Shown in pieces: positions 19,263 through 28,892 of a DNA stretch of 49,113 bases. Source of the DNA: Bacteroidia bacterium. GTDB lineage: Bacteria > Bacteroidota > Bacteroidia > UKL13-3. The stretch's first letter is position 1; the number at the start of each line of letters is the position of its first letter. The position numbers and the translations under genes were made by a program. The DNA lies in the NCBI GenBank assembly GCA_018058135.1, contig JAGPCK010000018.1, positions 1 to 49,113 of the forward strand. The letters are read 5' to 3'. The notes beneath the pieces are model-generated. The model worked only from the letters and a program-made list of their open reading frames with translations. It was not told the DNA's origin and made no database searches.

Positions 19263-20168
19263 TCATTCTTCTTGTGCGTCTAATAATTCCCTTCCTAAAA
19301 CCACGTTTTGTGTAATGGTTTGTTCATTGCCTATGGAAAGCACCAACCTGTATATACCTGCAGGTAGTTCGCGAGTAGAAAGTGTGACTTTGGTAATAGT
19401 TTTCCCTGCATACATTGGTTGATTACATAGCACTTCTTTCACTAAACAATTATCCCGATTATACACTTTTAACGACACTGATGAAGCAGAGACCAGACTA
19501 TACTCAAATGAGCAGGTAGTTTTATACACCGCAGCATCAGTATACTCTTCCGGATGAATGGCCTGTAAACTGCTTATCTCTCTGCTGAATGGTGGCTTCA
19601 TCGGTAATCCGGTAACAGAGGCCACATAACTGCGTAATTTATTTTGCATAGCTGTATCACTCATGCTGATTTCCCAAACCGGTTTCCGATCAGATACACT
19701 CCATACAGCTGCTTGTCCGGCAGCATTGTGCAAGTGATGCTTATCAATGAACCGGGCAATTTTCTGCAACTTATCATTCCCCATACGACCAGAAGAAAAG
19801 TCGGTTGATGATGATGGTGAAGCATCATGTCGCTGGGCACACATAGCGTATACATCCTGAGTTAATTCTTTACCCGGCATAAGTACAAAATCAATTGGCC
19901 TAATCACCAGCATATTTTGCACATTGCTGTCTTTAGGAACAAGTAAACGCCCGACTTCCAGGGAAACATTTAAAGGATGGGGAGATTGATTTCTTAACGT
20001 AACCTGCAGGCATTTTCCGTAATGTGAATTTGCCGCACCGGCTTTGCCCTTAGCAGAAAACGATACTTTTTTTTGTTGGAGGGCCTGCTCTAAATTTATG
20101 CCTGAGGTTAAGCCTGTTTGTGCTGCCAATAATGTGGCAACTACAAACATTTTTGTTACACTTTTCAT
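19263..20168 (-). CDS. Unrecognised secreted protein with Cys/Gln thioester-like motifs
   Basis: The 301-residue protein has a signal peptide (about 1-22). I do not recognise the family. Visible features: a beta-rich domain (35-108) ending in YAMCAQRHDASP (C110), a helical part with the motif GQAAVWSVSD (151-160) and a C-terminal Ig-like or FlgD-like module (about 215-295, STRELPAGIYRLVLSIGNE) resembling a T9SS type A domain but with extra residues after it. A Cys followed some 40 residues later by QxAVW is the arrangement of bacterial thioester domains, where Cys and Gln form a reactive crosslink; here this is only a resemblance. It converges with the S8 protease gene. Confidence 0.75.
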   Translation of the reverse strand: MKSVTKMFVVATLLAAQTGLTSGINLEQALQQKKVSFSAKGKAGAANSHYGKCLQVTLRNQSPHPLNVSLEVGRLLVPKDSNVQNMLVIRPIDFVLMPGKELTQDVYAMCAQRHDASPSSSTDFSSGRMGNDKLQKIARFIDKHHLHNAAGQAAVWSVSDRKPVWEISMSDTAMQNKLRSYVASVTGLPMKPPFSREISSLQAIHPEEYTDAAVYKTTCSFEYSLVSASSVSLKVYNRDNCLVKEVLCNQPMYAGKTITKVTLSTRELPAGIYRLVLSIGNEQTITQNVVLGRELLDAQEE

Positions 20169-20313
20169 GGCTCATAAGATTTAAGTTAAATTGAAAAAGT
20201 GTAAGGGTATTTTACATAGGTTTGCTTTAATACAAAACGCCTGTAAAGAAGCTATTAGTATCAGAGCATTCCACAATACTCCTGCTAATGAGCAAAATGC
20301 AAACGAAAAGCCC

Positions 20314-20342
20314 TGTAAACAGCGGATAAATACTTGTAAACA
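20314..20342. repeat. Paired TGTAAACA direct repeats upstream of the glycosyltransferase
   Basis: TGTAAACA occurs at 20314-20321 and 20335-20342, 21 bp apart, with a related TGTAAAGA at 20242-20249. The region 20169-20400 separates divergent genes and has no other feature except a -7-like TAGCTTTG at 20384-20391. It may be a regulator site or chance in AT-rich sequence. Confidence 0.2.
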
Positions 20343-20400
20343 CCTGTGGAAATTCATTTAGATAAAGGCTTCATTCAAAAGGATAGCTTTGCGGGCTGGT

Positions 20401-21534
20401 ATGGAAAATATTGAACTTTGGGTATGGTTAATTGTAGGAGTTTTGTTGGCAGCACTGCTGATACAGTTATACTATTATCTCGCTGTATTCAGTAAACTTG
20501 CTTTTTATCAGGCTCAAGCAAAAGGGTATACAGATACACCCGAAGTATCTGTAATTATTGCTGCAAGAAATGAAAGTACGAACCTGAGTAAAAATCTTCC
20601 GGCAATTTTGGAACAACAGTACCCCAACTATGAAGTAGTGGTAGTGAATGACGGCAGTTGGGACGATAGCATTGAAATACTGGAAGCCTTCGAGCGCCAA
20701 TATCCACACCTCAAAATTGTTGACTACAAAGAGCAGGAAAAATACCCTAAAGGCAAAAAATTTGCACTCATGCTTGGCATTAAAGCTGCCAAGAATGAAG
20801 TGCTAGTGTTCACTGATGCTGATTGCATGCCAGCAGGTAAACAATGGCTGAGCCTGATGGTTTCCAACTATGTGGCAGGTAAACAAATTGTATTGGGTTT
20901 CTCTCCTTTTACACGAAACAGCAGTTTACTTAATCTCATAATACGTTTTGAAACCTTCACTACCGCAATGATGTATTTTTCGCTGGCTCTAAAGGGAAAA
21001 GCATACATGGGTGTTGGACGTAACCTCTCCTATTCCAAATCGCTTTTTTTTAAAGTGAAAGGATTTGCCAGCCACCAGCACATTATGAGTGGTGACGATG
21101 ATTTATTTGTTAATGAAACTGCCACAGCTACCAACGTGGCCATTGAAATACATCATGATAGTTTTGTGACCACTGAACCCAAAACAACCTGGGGCGATTG
21201 GATGCACCAAAAAGCCCGGCACATGAGCACAGGTAAGTACTATAAACCCTCAGACAAATTAAGACTGGGCCTGTTCTACAGCAGTTGGGTAGCTTTTTAT
21301 TGCTCACTTATTGCGGCCATTGTATTGCTTTTGCCTTACCCAGATTTATTAAAAGCCATAGCCGCGTTGTACGGCATTCGTTTACTGGTACAGTATATCA
21401 TAGGTTATATGGCGGCTAAGCGGCTAAAAGAAAACAGCCTGCTTTACTTCCTTCCGTTTCTTGATTTCGTGTATGTATTCTATTTTCTTGTAAACGGAAC
21501 CCGCGCTTTGTTTGTAAAACCAAAAGTGTGGTAA
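20401..21534 (+). CDS. Family 2 glycosyltransferase, membrane-bound
   Basis: The 377-residue protein has an N-terminal membrane helix (about 8-30), a GT-A domain with SVIIAARNE (50-58), VVNDGSWDD (81-89), the metal-binding FTDADCMPA (D139/D141), the acceptor-side GDDDLF (231-236) and a QKARHMST element at the QxxRW position, then two or three C-terminal helices (about 295-375). It should transfer a sugar from a nucleotide donor to a lipid or polysaccharide at the cytoplasmic face of the inner membrane; the substrate is not visible. A TTG at 20389 would add four residues but overlaps a -7-like box; ATG 20401 is preferred. It is followed 1 bp later by rsmG, so the two form an operon. Confidence 0.9.
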   Translation: MENIELWVWLIVGVLLAALLIQLYYYLAVFSKLAFYQAQAKGYTDTPEVSVIIAARNESTNLSKNLPAILEQQYPNYEVVVVNDGSWDDSIEILEAFERQYPHLKIVDYKEQEKYPKGKKFALMLGIKAAKNEVLVFTDADCMPAGKQWLSLMVSNYVAGKQIVLGFSPFTRNSSLLNLIIRFETFTTAMMYFSLALKGKAYMGVGRNLSYSKSLFFKVKGFASHQHIMSGDDDLFVNETATATNVAIEIHHDSFVTTEPKTTWGDWMHQKARHMSTGKYYKPSDKLRLGLFYSSWVAFYCSLIAAIVLLLPYPDLLKAIAALYGIRLLVQYIIGYMAAKRLKENSLLYFLPFLDFVYVFYFLVNGTRALFVKPKVW

Positions 21535-21535
21535 C

Positions 21536-22168
21536 ATGGAGTTACTACTCAAATATTTTCCGCAACTCAACGACACCCAGTTGGAGAAATTCTCCCGTTT
21601 ACAGGAGTTATACACCCATTGGAATGCTCAGATTAATGTAATCTCACGCAAAGACATGGAGCATTTTTATGAGCGTCATGTGTTGCATTCTTTGGCCATT
21701 ACCAAACAGTTTCATTTTACAGAAGGCACAAAATTACTGGACATTGGTACGGGCGGAGGTTTCCCTTCCATTCCGCTGGCTATTTTTTTTCCTGAAGTAC
21801 ACATCACTGCTTGTGACTCCATCGGCAAAAAAATAAAAGTAGTTACTGAGGTGGCACAAGCATTAGAACTTCACAACATTCACCCACATACCGGACGAGT
21901 GGAACAGGTAAACGGTCGCTTTGATTTTATAGTGAGCAGGGCTGTTGCCCCGTTAAGCGACTTATACAAATGGACACAACATCAGGTAGCTGCTAAGGGC
22001 CGAAATAAAATGGCCAACGGTTGGATTTGCCTGAAAGGTGGTGACCTGAAAGATGAAATTGCCGAAGTGAAAAAACTGAATAAAACACTTCATGTAGAGC
22101 AATGGAACTTAAACGATTTTTACACGGAAGAATTTTTCGAAACAAAGAAGTTGTTGTACGTGTATTAA
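21536..22168 (+). CDS. rsmG: 16S rRNA (guanine527-N7)-methyltransferase RsmG (GidB)
   Basis: The 210-residue length and organisation match RsmG. The SAM-binding loop is LLDIGTGGGFPS (67-78), preceded by the family signature NVISRKDMEHFYERHVLHSL (34-53) and followed by VEQVNGRFDFIVSRAVAPL (motif IV region). It methylates N7 of G527 in the 530 loop of 16S rRNA; loss of this gene gives low-level streptomycin resistance in other bacteria. It starts 1 bp after the glycosyltransferase stop. No terminator was seen after it. Confidence 0.95.
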   Translation: MELLLKYFPQLNDTQLEKFSRLQELYTHWNAQINVISRKDMEHFYERHVLHSLAITKQFHFTEGTKLLDIGTGGGFPSIPLAIFFPEVHITACDSIGKKIKVVTEVAQALELHNIHPHTGRVEQVNGRFDFIVSRAVAPLSDLYKWTQHQVAAKGRNKMANGWICLKGGDLKDEIAEVKKLNKTLHVEQWNLNDFYTEEFFETKKLLYVY

Positions 22169-22541
22169 GAAAAATCAAGTAGTGTTTGCATGAATAAATT
22201 CTAACACAACTGCATTGTCACTCAAACTGCCACTTCTAATTAGCTATGTTCGGTATACATTATTGCTACCGCTTCTCACCTCCTCGAAATAACAGCCGTT
22301 TGGCAATTGCTGAAATCGCACACACTCAATTCCTCTACATTGCCCTTTATTAGTCTGCCGTGTTGCCTCATAGGGTTTAATTCTGACAAACAATCAAAAC
22401 TATACCTCTGTATTCAACAAATAAGTTGAATTTACTTGCTTCAACCGTTATTTATAGTATTTTCGCCTCAGCGATTGAGTTATAGTTGATACGGAAATAG
22501 CATTCTCAAGCTCAAACAAAATATAAACTTGCTTTACCAAA
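22169..22541. other. Intergenic region between rsmG and the serine hydrolase gene
   Basis: This is 373 bp with no convincing open reading frame, RNA gene or terminator on either strand. Its only supported element is the promoter candidate near the right end. Confidence 0.6.
22436..22465 (+). promoter_or_regulatory. Candidate promoter of the serine hydrolase gene
   Basis: TTG (22436-22438), a 19-bp spacer and TATTTTCG (22458-22465) fit the Bacteroidota promoter with one change in the -7 box. The expected leader is about 70 nt before the ATG at 22542. Confidence 0.4.
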
Positions 22542-25376
22542 ATGAAAAAATTACTCCTGGTCTTATTGTTGTTTTGCACATTTAGTAGTGTGAAAGCACA
22601 AACCTTCAACTCACAACTAGCAACCATGTTGCAGGATACTCTCAACTACTACGTTGCTGCGATAACCAATATCAAAGGAATGTCGGCCAGCGTATACGTT
22701 CCCGGTCAGGGCATATGGAAAGGAACTGCCGGTGTATCTTACACCGGGCAACCTATTACCTCTGATATGCGTTTTGGAATTGCCAGTAACACCAAATTAT
22801 TTGTATCAACCATCATGCTGAAGCTTGCTGAAAATGGGATTATAAGTTTGGATGATTCAGTAAAAAAGTGGCTTCCAACATATCAAAATGTAAATCCTAA
22901 TATTAAAATCAGGCAACTACTCAACCATACAAGCGGAGTTTCTGATCCCATTTTTACTTCTCCCTGGATGGATACTATAATGGCCAACCCAACACGGGTG
23001 TTTCCCCCAACCGAAGTGTTAACTTGGCTTGGTGCTCCTCTATTTTCGGTAGGAACAAGTTATGGGTATTCTAATGTAAATTATATTCTGGCAGGTATGA
23101 TTGCCAAAAATGCAACCGGCTTCCATGTCTCCAGACTGATTCGTGACAGTATTCTTGCTCCTTTAAACATGGATAGCACCTTTTACGATGTGGAGGAAAC
23201 AGCAGTTGGTACTATTTCTCACCGCTGGTGGAACAATGTAGATTACCATACCACTTCTAGAGTAGGATTAAATACAGCAGGTGGGTGTGCAGGTGCTATG
23301 TTCTCTACAGCAGCCGAGATGTCGCAATGGTACAGGGCTCTTTTCTCAGGGCAAATTCTTAATCAATCCTCGCTGAATGAGCTGAAGAATTTTTTAAATA
23401 CTCAATCACCAACTTATCAATATTCGCTCGGATTATCAAGAGAAAAAACGCAGGGGCTTACATATTGGGGACATGGTGGTTCTACTTGGGGCTATCGAAG
23501 TAAAATGATTTATGACTCATGCCGGCAAGTAGCAGTTTGCGGACTTACCAATTCTTTCCCCTCTGGGATGGAATCTGTTACTTTTTTATTATACCGAGCA
23601 GTGGTAAATCACATCCCTGCCTGCAGCGGCCCTATTACTGGTGCAGCAAATGTGTGCCAAGGGCAAAACGCTGTAACATACAACGTACCTGCAATTGCTA
23701 ATGCAACTTCCTATACATGGACCTTACCTACAGGTACAACAGGTACAAGTACTACCAATAGTATAACTGTAAATTTCGGGGTAACTGCAACCTCCGGAGT
23801 TATTACTGTAAAAGGAAACAACACATACGGTTCAGGAGCAAGTTCAGCCATCGCCATTACTGTTAATCCTTTACCTACAGCTGCAGGAACTATTTCAGGC
23901 AATTCAACTGTGTGCCAAGGGCAAGATTCAGTGCTGTACGTTGTACCCATCATCAATAATGCTACTTCCTATATGTGGACTTTACCATCAGGTGCAACAG
24001 GAGCAATTAATAATGACACAATCATAGTAAGCTATAGTGCTGCGGCATCATCAGAAAACATTTCAGTAAAAGGAAACAATGCTTGCGGTAATGGAACTTC
24101 GTCTACTCTTTCTGTTACCGTGAATCCATTGCCATCAGCTACTGGAACTATTTCAGGCGATGCAACTGTGTGTCAAGGGCAAGATTCTGTAATGTACATT
24201 GTACCCACCATCAACAACGCTACTTCTTATGTGTGGACTTTACCTTCGGGGGCAACAGGTGCAATCAATAACGATACCATCAAAGTAAACTTCAGTGCTA
24301 CGGCATCCTCAGGAAACATTTCTGTGAAAGGAAACAATGCCTGTGGTGATGGAACGACTTCTACAATATCCATAACTGTAAACCCTCTGCCTGATGCTGC
24401 CGGAACTATTTCAGGCGATGCAACTGTATGCCAAGGGCAAGATTCCGTGCTGTACATTGTACCCACCATCAACAACGCTACTTCTTATGTGTGGACTTTA
24501 CCTTCGGGGGCAACAACAGGCGCAATCAATAACGATACCATCAAAGTAAACTTCAGTGCTATGGCATCCTCAGGAAGCATTGCAGTAAAAGGAAACAATG
24601 CTTGTGGTGATGGAACGACTTCTACAATATCCATAACTGTAAACCCTCTGCCTGATGCTGCCGGAACCATATCAGGAAATACAACCGTTTGTCAAACACA
24701 AGACTCCGTGATATACACGTTACCAAATGTTAACAATGCTACTTCGTATGTATGGTCGTTGCCTTCAGGTGCAACAGGTGCAATCAATAACGATACCATC
24801 AAAGTAAACTTCAGTGCTACGGCATCCTCAGGAAACATTACAGTAAAAGGAAACAATACCTGTGGCAACGGAACCTCTGCCACACTCGCGGTTACTGTAA
24901 ATCCGAAACCTGTTACACCAACTATTTCCCTCATTGGAAATGTACTTCAATCGGATGCTACAAACGGCAATCAATGGTATAATTCAGCAGGTGTAATAAG
25001 TGGTGCTACCAATTCCTTCTACACAGCTCCGATTACTGACAATTATTACAACATTGTAACCCTTATGGGATGCAATTCAAATCAGTCAAATAGTATTCAT
25101 GTTACAGTTGCCGGAGTTGGAATTGCAACACAACCGAATCAGTTGGGTCTCTCTGTTTATCCTAACCCGGCCTCTGAGTTGATTAATATATACACCTTCT
25201 ACAGCTCCGAACGAATGTTGAACTTCTACACGGCATTAGGTTCACTTGTACGAACCGAAAAAATGAATGCCTCGCCACAACAAATAAATATAAGCAGCCT
25301 GCCAATCGGAATTTACCTTATTGAAATCATTTCTACGAATGGAACAGAAAGACAAAAACTGATTATCCGAAGGTAG
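22542..25376 (+). CDS. Secreted class C beta-lactamase-like serine hydrolase with five PKD/Ig-like repeats and type A T9SS domain
   Basis: The 944-residue protein has a signal peptide (1-20). Residues 25-360 are a beta-lactamase/penicillin-binding-protein-like domain with S82-N-T-K85 (SxxK), Y176-S-N178 (YxN) and H311-G-G313 (the KTG/HxG position). Such enzymes include D-aminopeptidases, esterases and R61-type carboxypeptidases; the substrate cannot be told. Residues about 365-790 are five 86-residue repeats (VCQGQDSV..Y.VP...ATSY.WTLPSGATG...) of the PKD_6-like type. Residues about 865-944 are a T9SS type A sorting domain (LSVYPNPASELINIYT to IISTNGTERQKLIIRR). It is therefore probably a surface enzyme carried on a repeat stalk. 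It is transcribed alone. Confidence 0.93.
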   Translation: MKKLLLVLLLFCTFSSVKAQTFNSQLATMLQDTLNYYVAAITNIKGMSASVYVPGQGIWKGTAGVSYTGQPITSDMRFGIASNTKLFVSTIMLKLAENGIISLDDSVKKWLPTYQNVNPNIKIRQLLNHTSGVSDPIFTSPWMDTIMANPTRVFPPTEVLTWLGAPLFSVGTSYGYSNVNYILAGMIAKNATGFHVSRLIRDSILAPLNMDSTFYDVEETAVGTISHRWWNNVDYHTTSRVGLNTAGGCAGAMFSTAAEMSQWYRALFSGQILNQSSLNELKNFLNTQSPTYQYSLGLSREKTQGLTYWGHGGSTWGYRSKMIYDSCRQVAVCGLTNSFPSGMESVTFLLYRAVVNHIPACSGPITGAANVCQGQNAVTYNVPAIANATSYTWTLPTGTTGTSTTNSITVNFGVTATSGVITVKGNNTYGSGASSAIAITVNPLPTAAGTISGNSTVCQGQDSVLYVVPIINNATSYMWTLPSGATGAINNDTIIVSYSAAASSENISVKGNNACGNGTSSTLSVTVNPLPSATGTISGDATVCQGQDSVMYIVPTINNATSYVWTLPSGATGAINNDTIKVNFSATASSGNISVKGNNACGDGTTSTISITVNPLPDAAGTISGDATVCQGQDSVLYIVPTINNATSYVWTLPSGATTGAINNDTIKVNFSAMASSGSIAVKGNNACGDGTTSTISITVNPLPDAAGTISGNTTVCQTQDSVIYTLPNVNNATSYVWSLPSGATGAINNDTIKVNFSATASSGNITVKGNNTCGNGTSATLAVTVNPKPVTPTISLIGNVLQSDATNGNQWYNSAGVISGATNSFYTAPITDNYYNIVTLMGCNSNQSNSIHVTVAGVGIATQPNQLGLSVYPNPASELINIYTFYSSERMLNFYTALGSLVRTEKMNASPQQINISSLPIGIYLIEIISTNGTERQKLIIRR
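23613..24909 (+). repeat. Five tandem 258-bp coding repeats
   Basis: The conserved Cys codon of each unit lies at 23655, 23913, 24171, 24429 and 24690, giving a period of 258 bp three times and 261 bp once (one extra Thr codon in unit 4, SGATTGAIN). Units 3, 4 and 5 share long near-identical DNA stretches (for example around 24280, 24541 and 24799), which points to recent duplication or gene conversion; units 1 and 2 are more diverged. Confidence 0.9.
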
Positions 25377-25695
25377 ATTTCAAACGGAAAATTTGAATTT
25401 CAAGTTAACAACTGCTCAGACTTCCCTGTTTTTCTTTTGAAAAAGGATTTGTAAAAAGCATGCAAGAATCAAAATCTCACACTACGTGATTGTACTTTAA
25501 TATGCATACTAAATTAAAATGAAAAACTTACACTATGACAATCAAAGGTTTTCTAAATAATCCAACTTTGTATCCGAGGCTAATAATGGAGATTTCTTAT
25601 TGTTTTTGCCAACTATTCAAATAGAGAACTTGTACATATTTTTTACCTTCCGTTTCCTTAAAAAGCCCTATTTTCGGGCGTTGATTTAATACCCG
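25377..25695. other. Intergenic region before the acyl-CoA carboxylase gene
   Basis: This is 319 bp with no supported gene or RNA. A -7-like TATTTTCG at about 25669-25676 sits inside a short GCCC/GGGC inverted repeat; without a good -33 box it is not called as a promoter. Confidence 0.5.
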
Positions 25696-27234
25696 ATGGA
25701 CAAACGTAAAACACTCGAAAACTTGCGCCTTAAGGCAGAACTGGGCGGTGGTAAAGATAAAATTGAAGCACGCCATAAAAAAGGGCTGCTCACCGCCCGC
25801 GAACGCATTCATTTTTTAATGGATGAAGGTTCGTTCGAAGAAATAGGCGCTTTTGTGGCCCACCGCAGTAAAGATTTCGGAATGGAGAAACAACAGTTTC
25901 CCGGAGATGGTGTAGTAACAGGATATGGTAATATTAACGGACGACTGGTGTATGTTTTCTCACAGGACTTCACCATTTTTGGCGGCTCTCTTTCTGAAAC
26001 CCACGCAGAAAAAATATGCAAAATCATGGACCTCGCTATGAAAAACGGGGCTCCTGTTATCGGTTTAAATGATTCAGGAGGTGCACGCATACAGGAAGGC
26101 GTAGTATCATTGGGTGGGTATGCTGACATTTTTTACCGCAACACGTTATCCTCCGGAGTTATTCCTCAAATATCTGCTATCATGGGCCCATGTGCAGGCG
26201 GTGCCGTTTACTCACCCGCCATTACCGATTTTATTATGATGGTGGAAAAAACGTCTTACATGTTTGTTACCGGCCCCAACGTAGTAAAAACCGTAACTCA
26301 TGAAGAAGTAACTTCTGAAGAACTGGGCGGTGCATCAGTGCACTCCAGCAAATCAGGCGTAGCGCATTTTACAGCTGCCAATGAAATTGAATGTTTGCAA
26401 AACATCCGCAAGCTGCTTAGCTATATTCCTCAGAACTGTGAAGAAATAGCTGTTTCGCTTCCATACGAAAACACGAATGAAATAAGGGAACAACTAAAAA
26501 ACATTGTTCCTGATAATGCCAACCAACCCTATGATATCAAAGAAGTAATCACAGCTGTGGCTGATGAAGGAAGTTTCTTTGAAGTGCACAAAGACTACGC
26601 TGAAAATATTGTGGTGGGCTTCGCCCGTTTAGCCGGACGCAGCATTGGTGTAGTGGCCAACCAACCTGCATTTTTAGCTGGTGTGTTGGATATCCACTCT
26701 TCACAAAAAGCTGCTCGTTTTGTGCGTTTTTGTGATGCCTTTAATGTGCCATTGCTGGTATTTGAAGATGTACCCGGATTTTTACCCGGTACTGACCAGG
26801 AATGGAATGCTATCATTACCAACGGAGCTAAATTGTTGTATGCCTTTTGTGAAGCAACTGTTCCACGGGTAACCGTTATCACACGCAAAGCCTATGGAGG
26901 TGCATACGATGTGATGAACAGCAAACATATTGGGGCCGACATGAACTTCGCTTGGCCCACTGCTGAGATTGCCGTAATGGGAGCTAAAGGTGCTGCTGAA
27001 ATTATTTTCAAGAAAGAAATTGCCGCTGCTGCTGACCCTGTAGTAGCACTTGCTGAAAAAGAAAAAGAATATGGCGGCATTTTTGCTAATCCTTACCGTG
27101 CAGCAGAAAGAGGTTTTATTGATGAGGTGATAATGCCTGAAGAAACACGGGCAAAACTTATCAAAGCTTTTAAAATGTTAGAGAATAAAGCAGTAAAACT
27201 TCCGCGCAAGAAACACGGCAATATTCCGTTATAA
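25696..27234 (+). CDS. Acyl-CoA (propionyl/methylmalonyl-type) carboxylase beta subunit
   Basis: The 512-residue protein is a full-length carboxyltransferase of the PccB/MmdA family. Landmarks are the N-terminal [20 protein letters not shown], the CoA-binding GGARIQEGV near 130, the oxyanion-forming [12 protein letters not shown] (from 165), [10 protein letters not shown] near 360 and the second glycine pair GGAYDVM near 401. It moves carboxyl from carboxybiotin to propionyl- or acetyl-CoA (or the reverse in sodium-pumping decarboxylases). No biotin carboxylase or biotin carrier gene is in the window, so partners are elsewhere. It starts a run of co-directional genes to dxr with short gaps. 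Confidence 0.94.
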   Translation: MDKRKTLENLRLKAELGGGKDKIEARHKKGLLTARERIHFLMDEGSFEEIGAFVAHRSKDFGMEKQQFPGDGVVTGYGNINGRLVYVFSQDFTIFGGSLSETHAEKICKIMDLAMKNGAPVIGLNDSGGARIQEGVVSLGGYADIFYRNTLSSGVIPQISAIMGPCAGGAVYSPAITDFIMMVEKTSYMFVTGPNVVKTVTHEEVTSEELGGASVHSSKSGVAHFTAANEIECLQNIRKLLSYIPQNCEEIAVSLPYENTNEIREQLKNIVPDNANQPYDIKEVITAVADEGSFFEVHKDYAENIVVGFARLAGRSIGVVANQPAFLAGVLDIHSSQKAARFVRFCDAFNVPLLVFEDVPGFLPGTDQEWNAIITNGAKLLYAFCEATVPRVTVITRKAYGGAYDVMNSKHIGADMNFAWPTAEIAVMGAKGAAEIIFKKEIAAAADPVVALAEKEKEYGGIFANPYRAAERGFIDEVIMPEETRAKLIKAFKMLENKAVKLPRKKHGNIPL

Positions 27235-27252
27235 AGTTTTAAAATAAATTGG

Positions 27253-28869
27253 ATGGTTATGAACAAACGTTCCCTGCTTTTTACTTTACTGTTGATTCCT
27301 GTGCTGCTCTTTGCTCAAAAAGAAGACGAGCAAAAAGTGAACGCACCCGTTACACAAGTAACCGTATTTCTGAATGGTGCTCAGATAACCCGTGAGTGGC
27401 AAGGGCAACTTCGGGCAGGTATAAACCGCTTGTTGTTTGACAACCTTTCTTCAGCCATTGATGCTAAAAGTTTACAGGCAACTGTAGAAGGAAACCTGAC
27501 TATCTTATCTGTTCAATACAGAGTAAACCATTTGCGCAATCAGGTAAAACCTGCCGGCATTCAGCTATTAGAAGACTCTCTTGAAAATGTAACTTACCTG
27601 TTAGAATCAGTGCGTGGAAAGAAGAATGCTTTCGAAGAAGAAAAGTCCATGATACTTGCTAATAAATCCATTGGCGGTAATAACAACGGTGTACAAATTG
27701 CCGAACTGGAAGATGGAGCTGACTTTTTTCGCAAACGAATGACTGATATTATCGAGCAAATTATTTTATTAAAACGGGAAGAAAAAAGACTTCAGGACAT
27801 TACACAACATCTAAATAATGAGTTGGGTGATTACAACAACAAACGTAATACTCCATCACACGAAGCAATTGTTACGTTGAGTAGCGAGGTAGCACAATCA
27901 TCTAAAGTGGCCATGAGTTATTATACAGGCAATGCACAGTGGGCAGCTTACTACGACATCCGTGTAAAGAATATTCAATCACCTGTACAACTTTTTTACA
28001 AAGCCAATATCTCACAAAACACCGGAGAGAACTGGAACAATGTAAAATTGAAATTATCTACGGGCAACCCATCTGTAAGCGGTCAAAAACCAACGTTAAA
28101 TCCCTACTACCTGAACTTTTACGAGCCTCAGGTATACAAGGCTGAAGAAAAAAAAGACGCACAGGGCCCGATTTTCAGAGGAGCCAGAGCAGAGGGAACA
28201 GCTTATTACATTGATGGGGTGAGAGTTGGAAATGCACAACCCCCAGTGCAAATGAACCAAATGGCAGCCAACATTGAATTTGATATCGCACCCAAATATA
28301 CGGTTACTGCTGACGGCAGTTTACAAACCGTTGATATCAGAACAGTTGATTTGAAAGCACAATACGGTTACCAATCTGCACCTAAGCTGGACAAAGATCC
28401 TTTTCTGGTTGCCCGCATTATAGGTGACAATGATTTGTACAACCTCTCAGGAGAAGCTAACATTTTTTACGAAGGCACTTACGTTGGACAAAGCTACATT
28501 AATCCAGGAGCTGAGGACACGTTGACACTCTCGTTGGGTAGAGACAAACGTATTGTTATAGAGCGCACACAGGTAAAAGACCTCACGGCTAAAAGTAAAA
28601 TAGGTGGAAACATTAAAGAAAACAACACTTGGGAAATTACCATTCGCAATACCCGCAAAGAAGCTGCTGAGCTACTGATTGAAGACCAGATTCCTGTTAC
28701 TCAAAACAAAGACATTGAAGTAGAACTGAAAGATGCCGGAGGTGCACAAGTAAATAGTGAAACAGGTAAATTGACCTGGACAGTTACAGTACCTGCCGGA
28801 CAAACATTAAAACTACGTTTCAGCTTCGAAGTAAAATACCCTAAAGACAAAAACATCAATCCTTACTAA
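27253..28869 (+). CDS. MuiA-like DUF4139 protein with a TonB-plug-like insert
   Basis: The 538-residue protein has a signal peptide (1-21, LLFAQ). The N-terminal part has the DUF4140 pattern (VTQVTVFLNGAQITREW, 33-49), a coiled-coil region about 100-195, and DUF4139 from about 215 (YYTGNAQWAAYYDIRV) to the end. This is the mucoidy inhibitor MuiA family, found widely but with no known biochemistry. Residues about 304-326 contain GPIFRGARAEGTAYYIDGVR, which resembles the plug-domain strand (IRG...YVIDGV) of TonB-dependent receptors. The start may be ATG 27253 or 27259. It lies 18 bp after the carboxylase gene. Confidence 0.88.
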   Translation: MVMNKRSLLFTLLLIPVLLFAQKEDEQKVNAPVTQVTVFLNGAQITREWQGQLRAGINRLLFDNLSSAIDAKSLQATVEGNLTILSVQYRVNHLRNQVKPAGIQLLEDSLENVTYLLESVRGKKNAFEEEKSMILANKSIGGNNNGVQIAELEDGADFFRKRMTDIIEQIILLKREEKRLQDITQHLNNELGDYNNKRNTPSHEAIVTLSSEVAQSSKVAMSYYTGNAQWAAYYDIRVKNIQSPVQLFYKANISQNTGENWNNVKLKLSTGNPSVSGQKPTLNPYYLNFYEPQVYKAEEKKDAQGPIFRGARAEGTAYYIDGVRVGNAQPPVQMNQMAANIEFDIAPKYTVTADGSLQTVDIRTVDLKAQYGYQSAPKLDKDPFLVARIIGDNDLYNLSGEANIFYEGTYVGQSYINPGAEDTLTLSLGRDKRIVIERTQVKDLTAKSKIGGNIKENNTWEITIRNTRKEAAELLIEDQIPVTQNKDIEVELKDAGGAQVNSETGKLTWTVTVPAGQTLKLRFSFEVKYPKDKNINPY

Positions 28870-28892
28870 ATTTTCTATCGCCTTGAAAACTT

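Noticed and set aside
19254..19276. CACAAG/CTTGTG inverted repeat between convergent genes as a terminator
   Set aside because: The stem has only 6 bp, an 11-nt loop and no T tract on either strand.
23613..24909. Direct repeats as a possible CRISPR array
   Set aside because: Units are 258 bp, in frame and without spacers.
23711..24934. Minus-strand frames of 60-82 codons inside the repeats, all alike
   Set aside because: They repeat only because the coding DNA of the serine hydrolase repeats.
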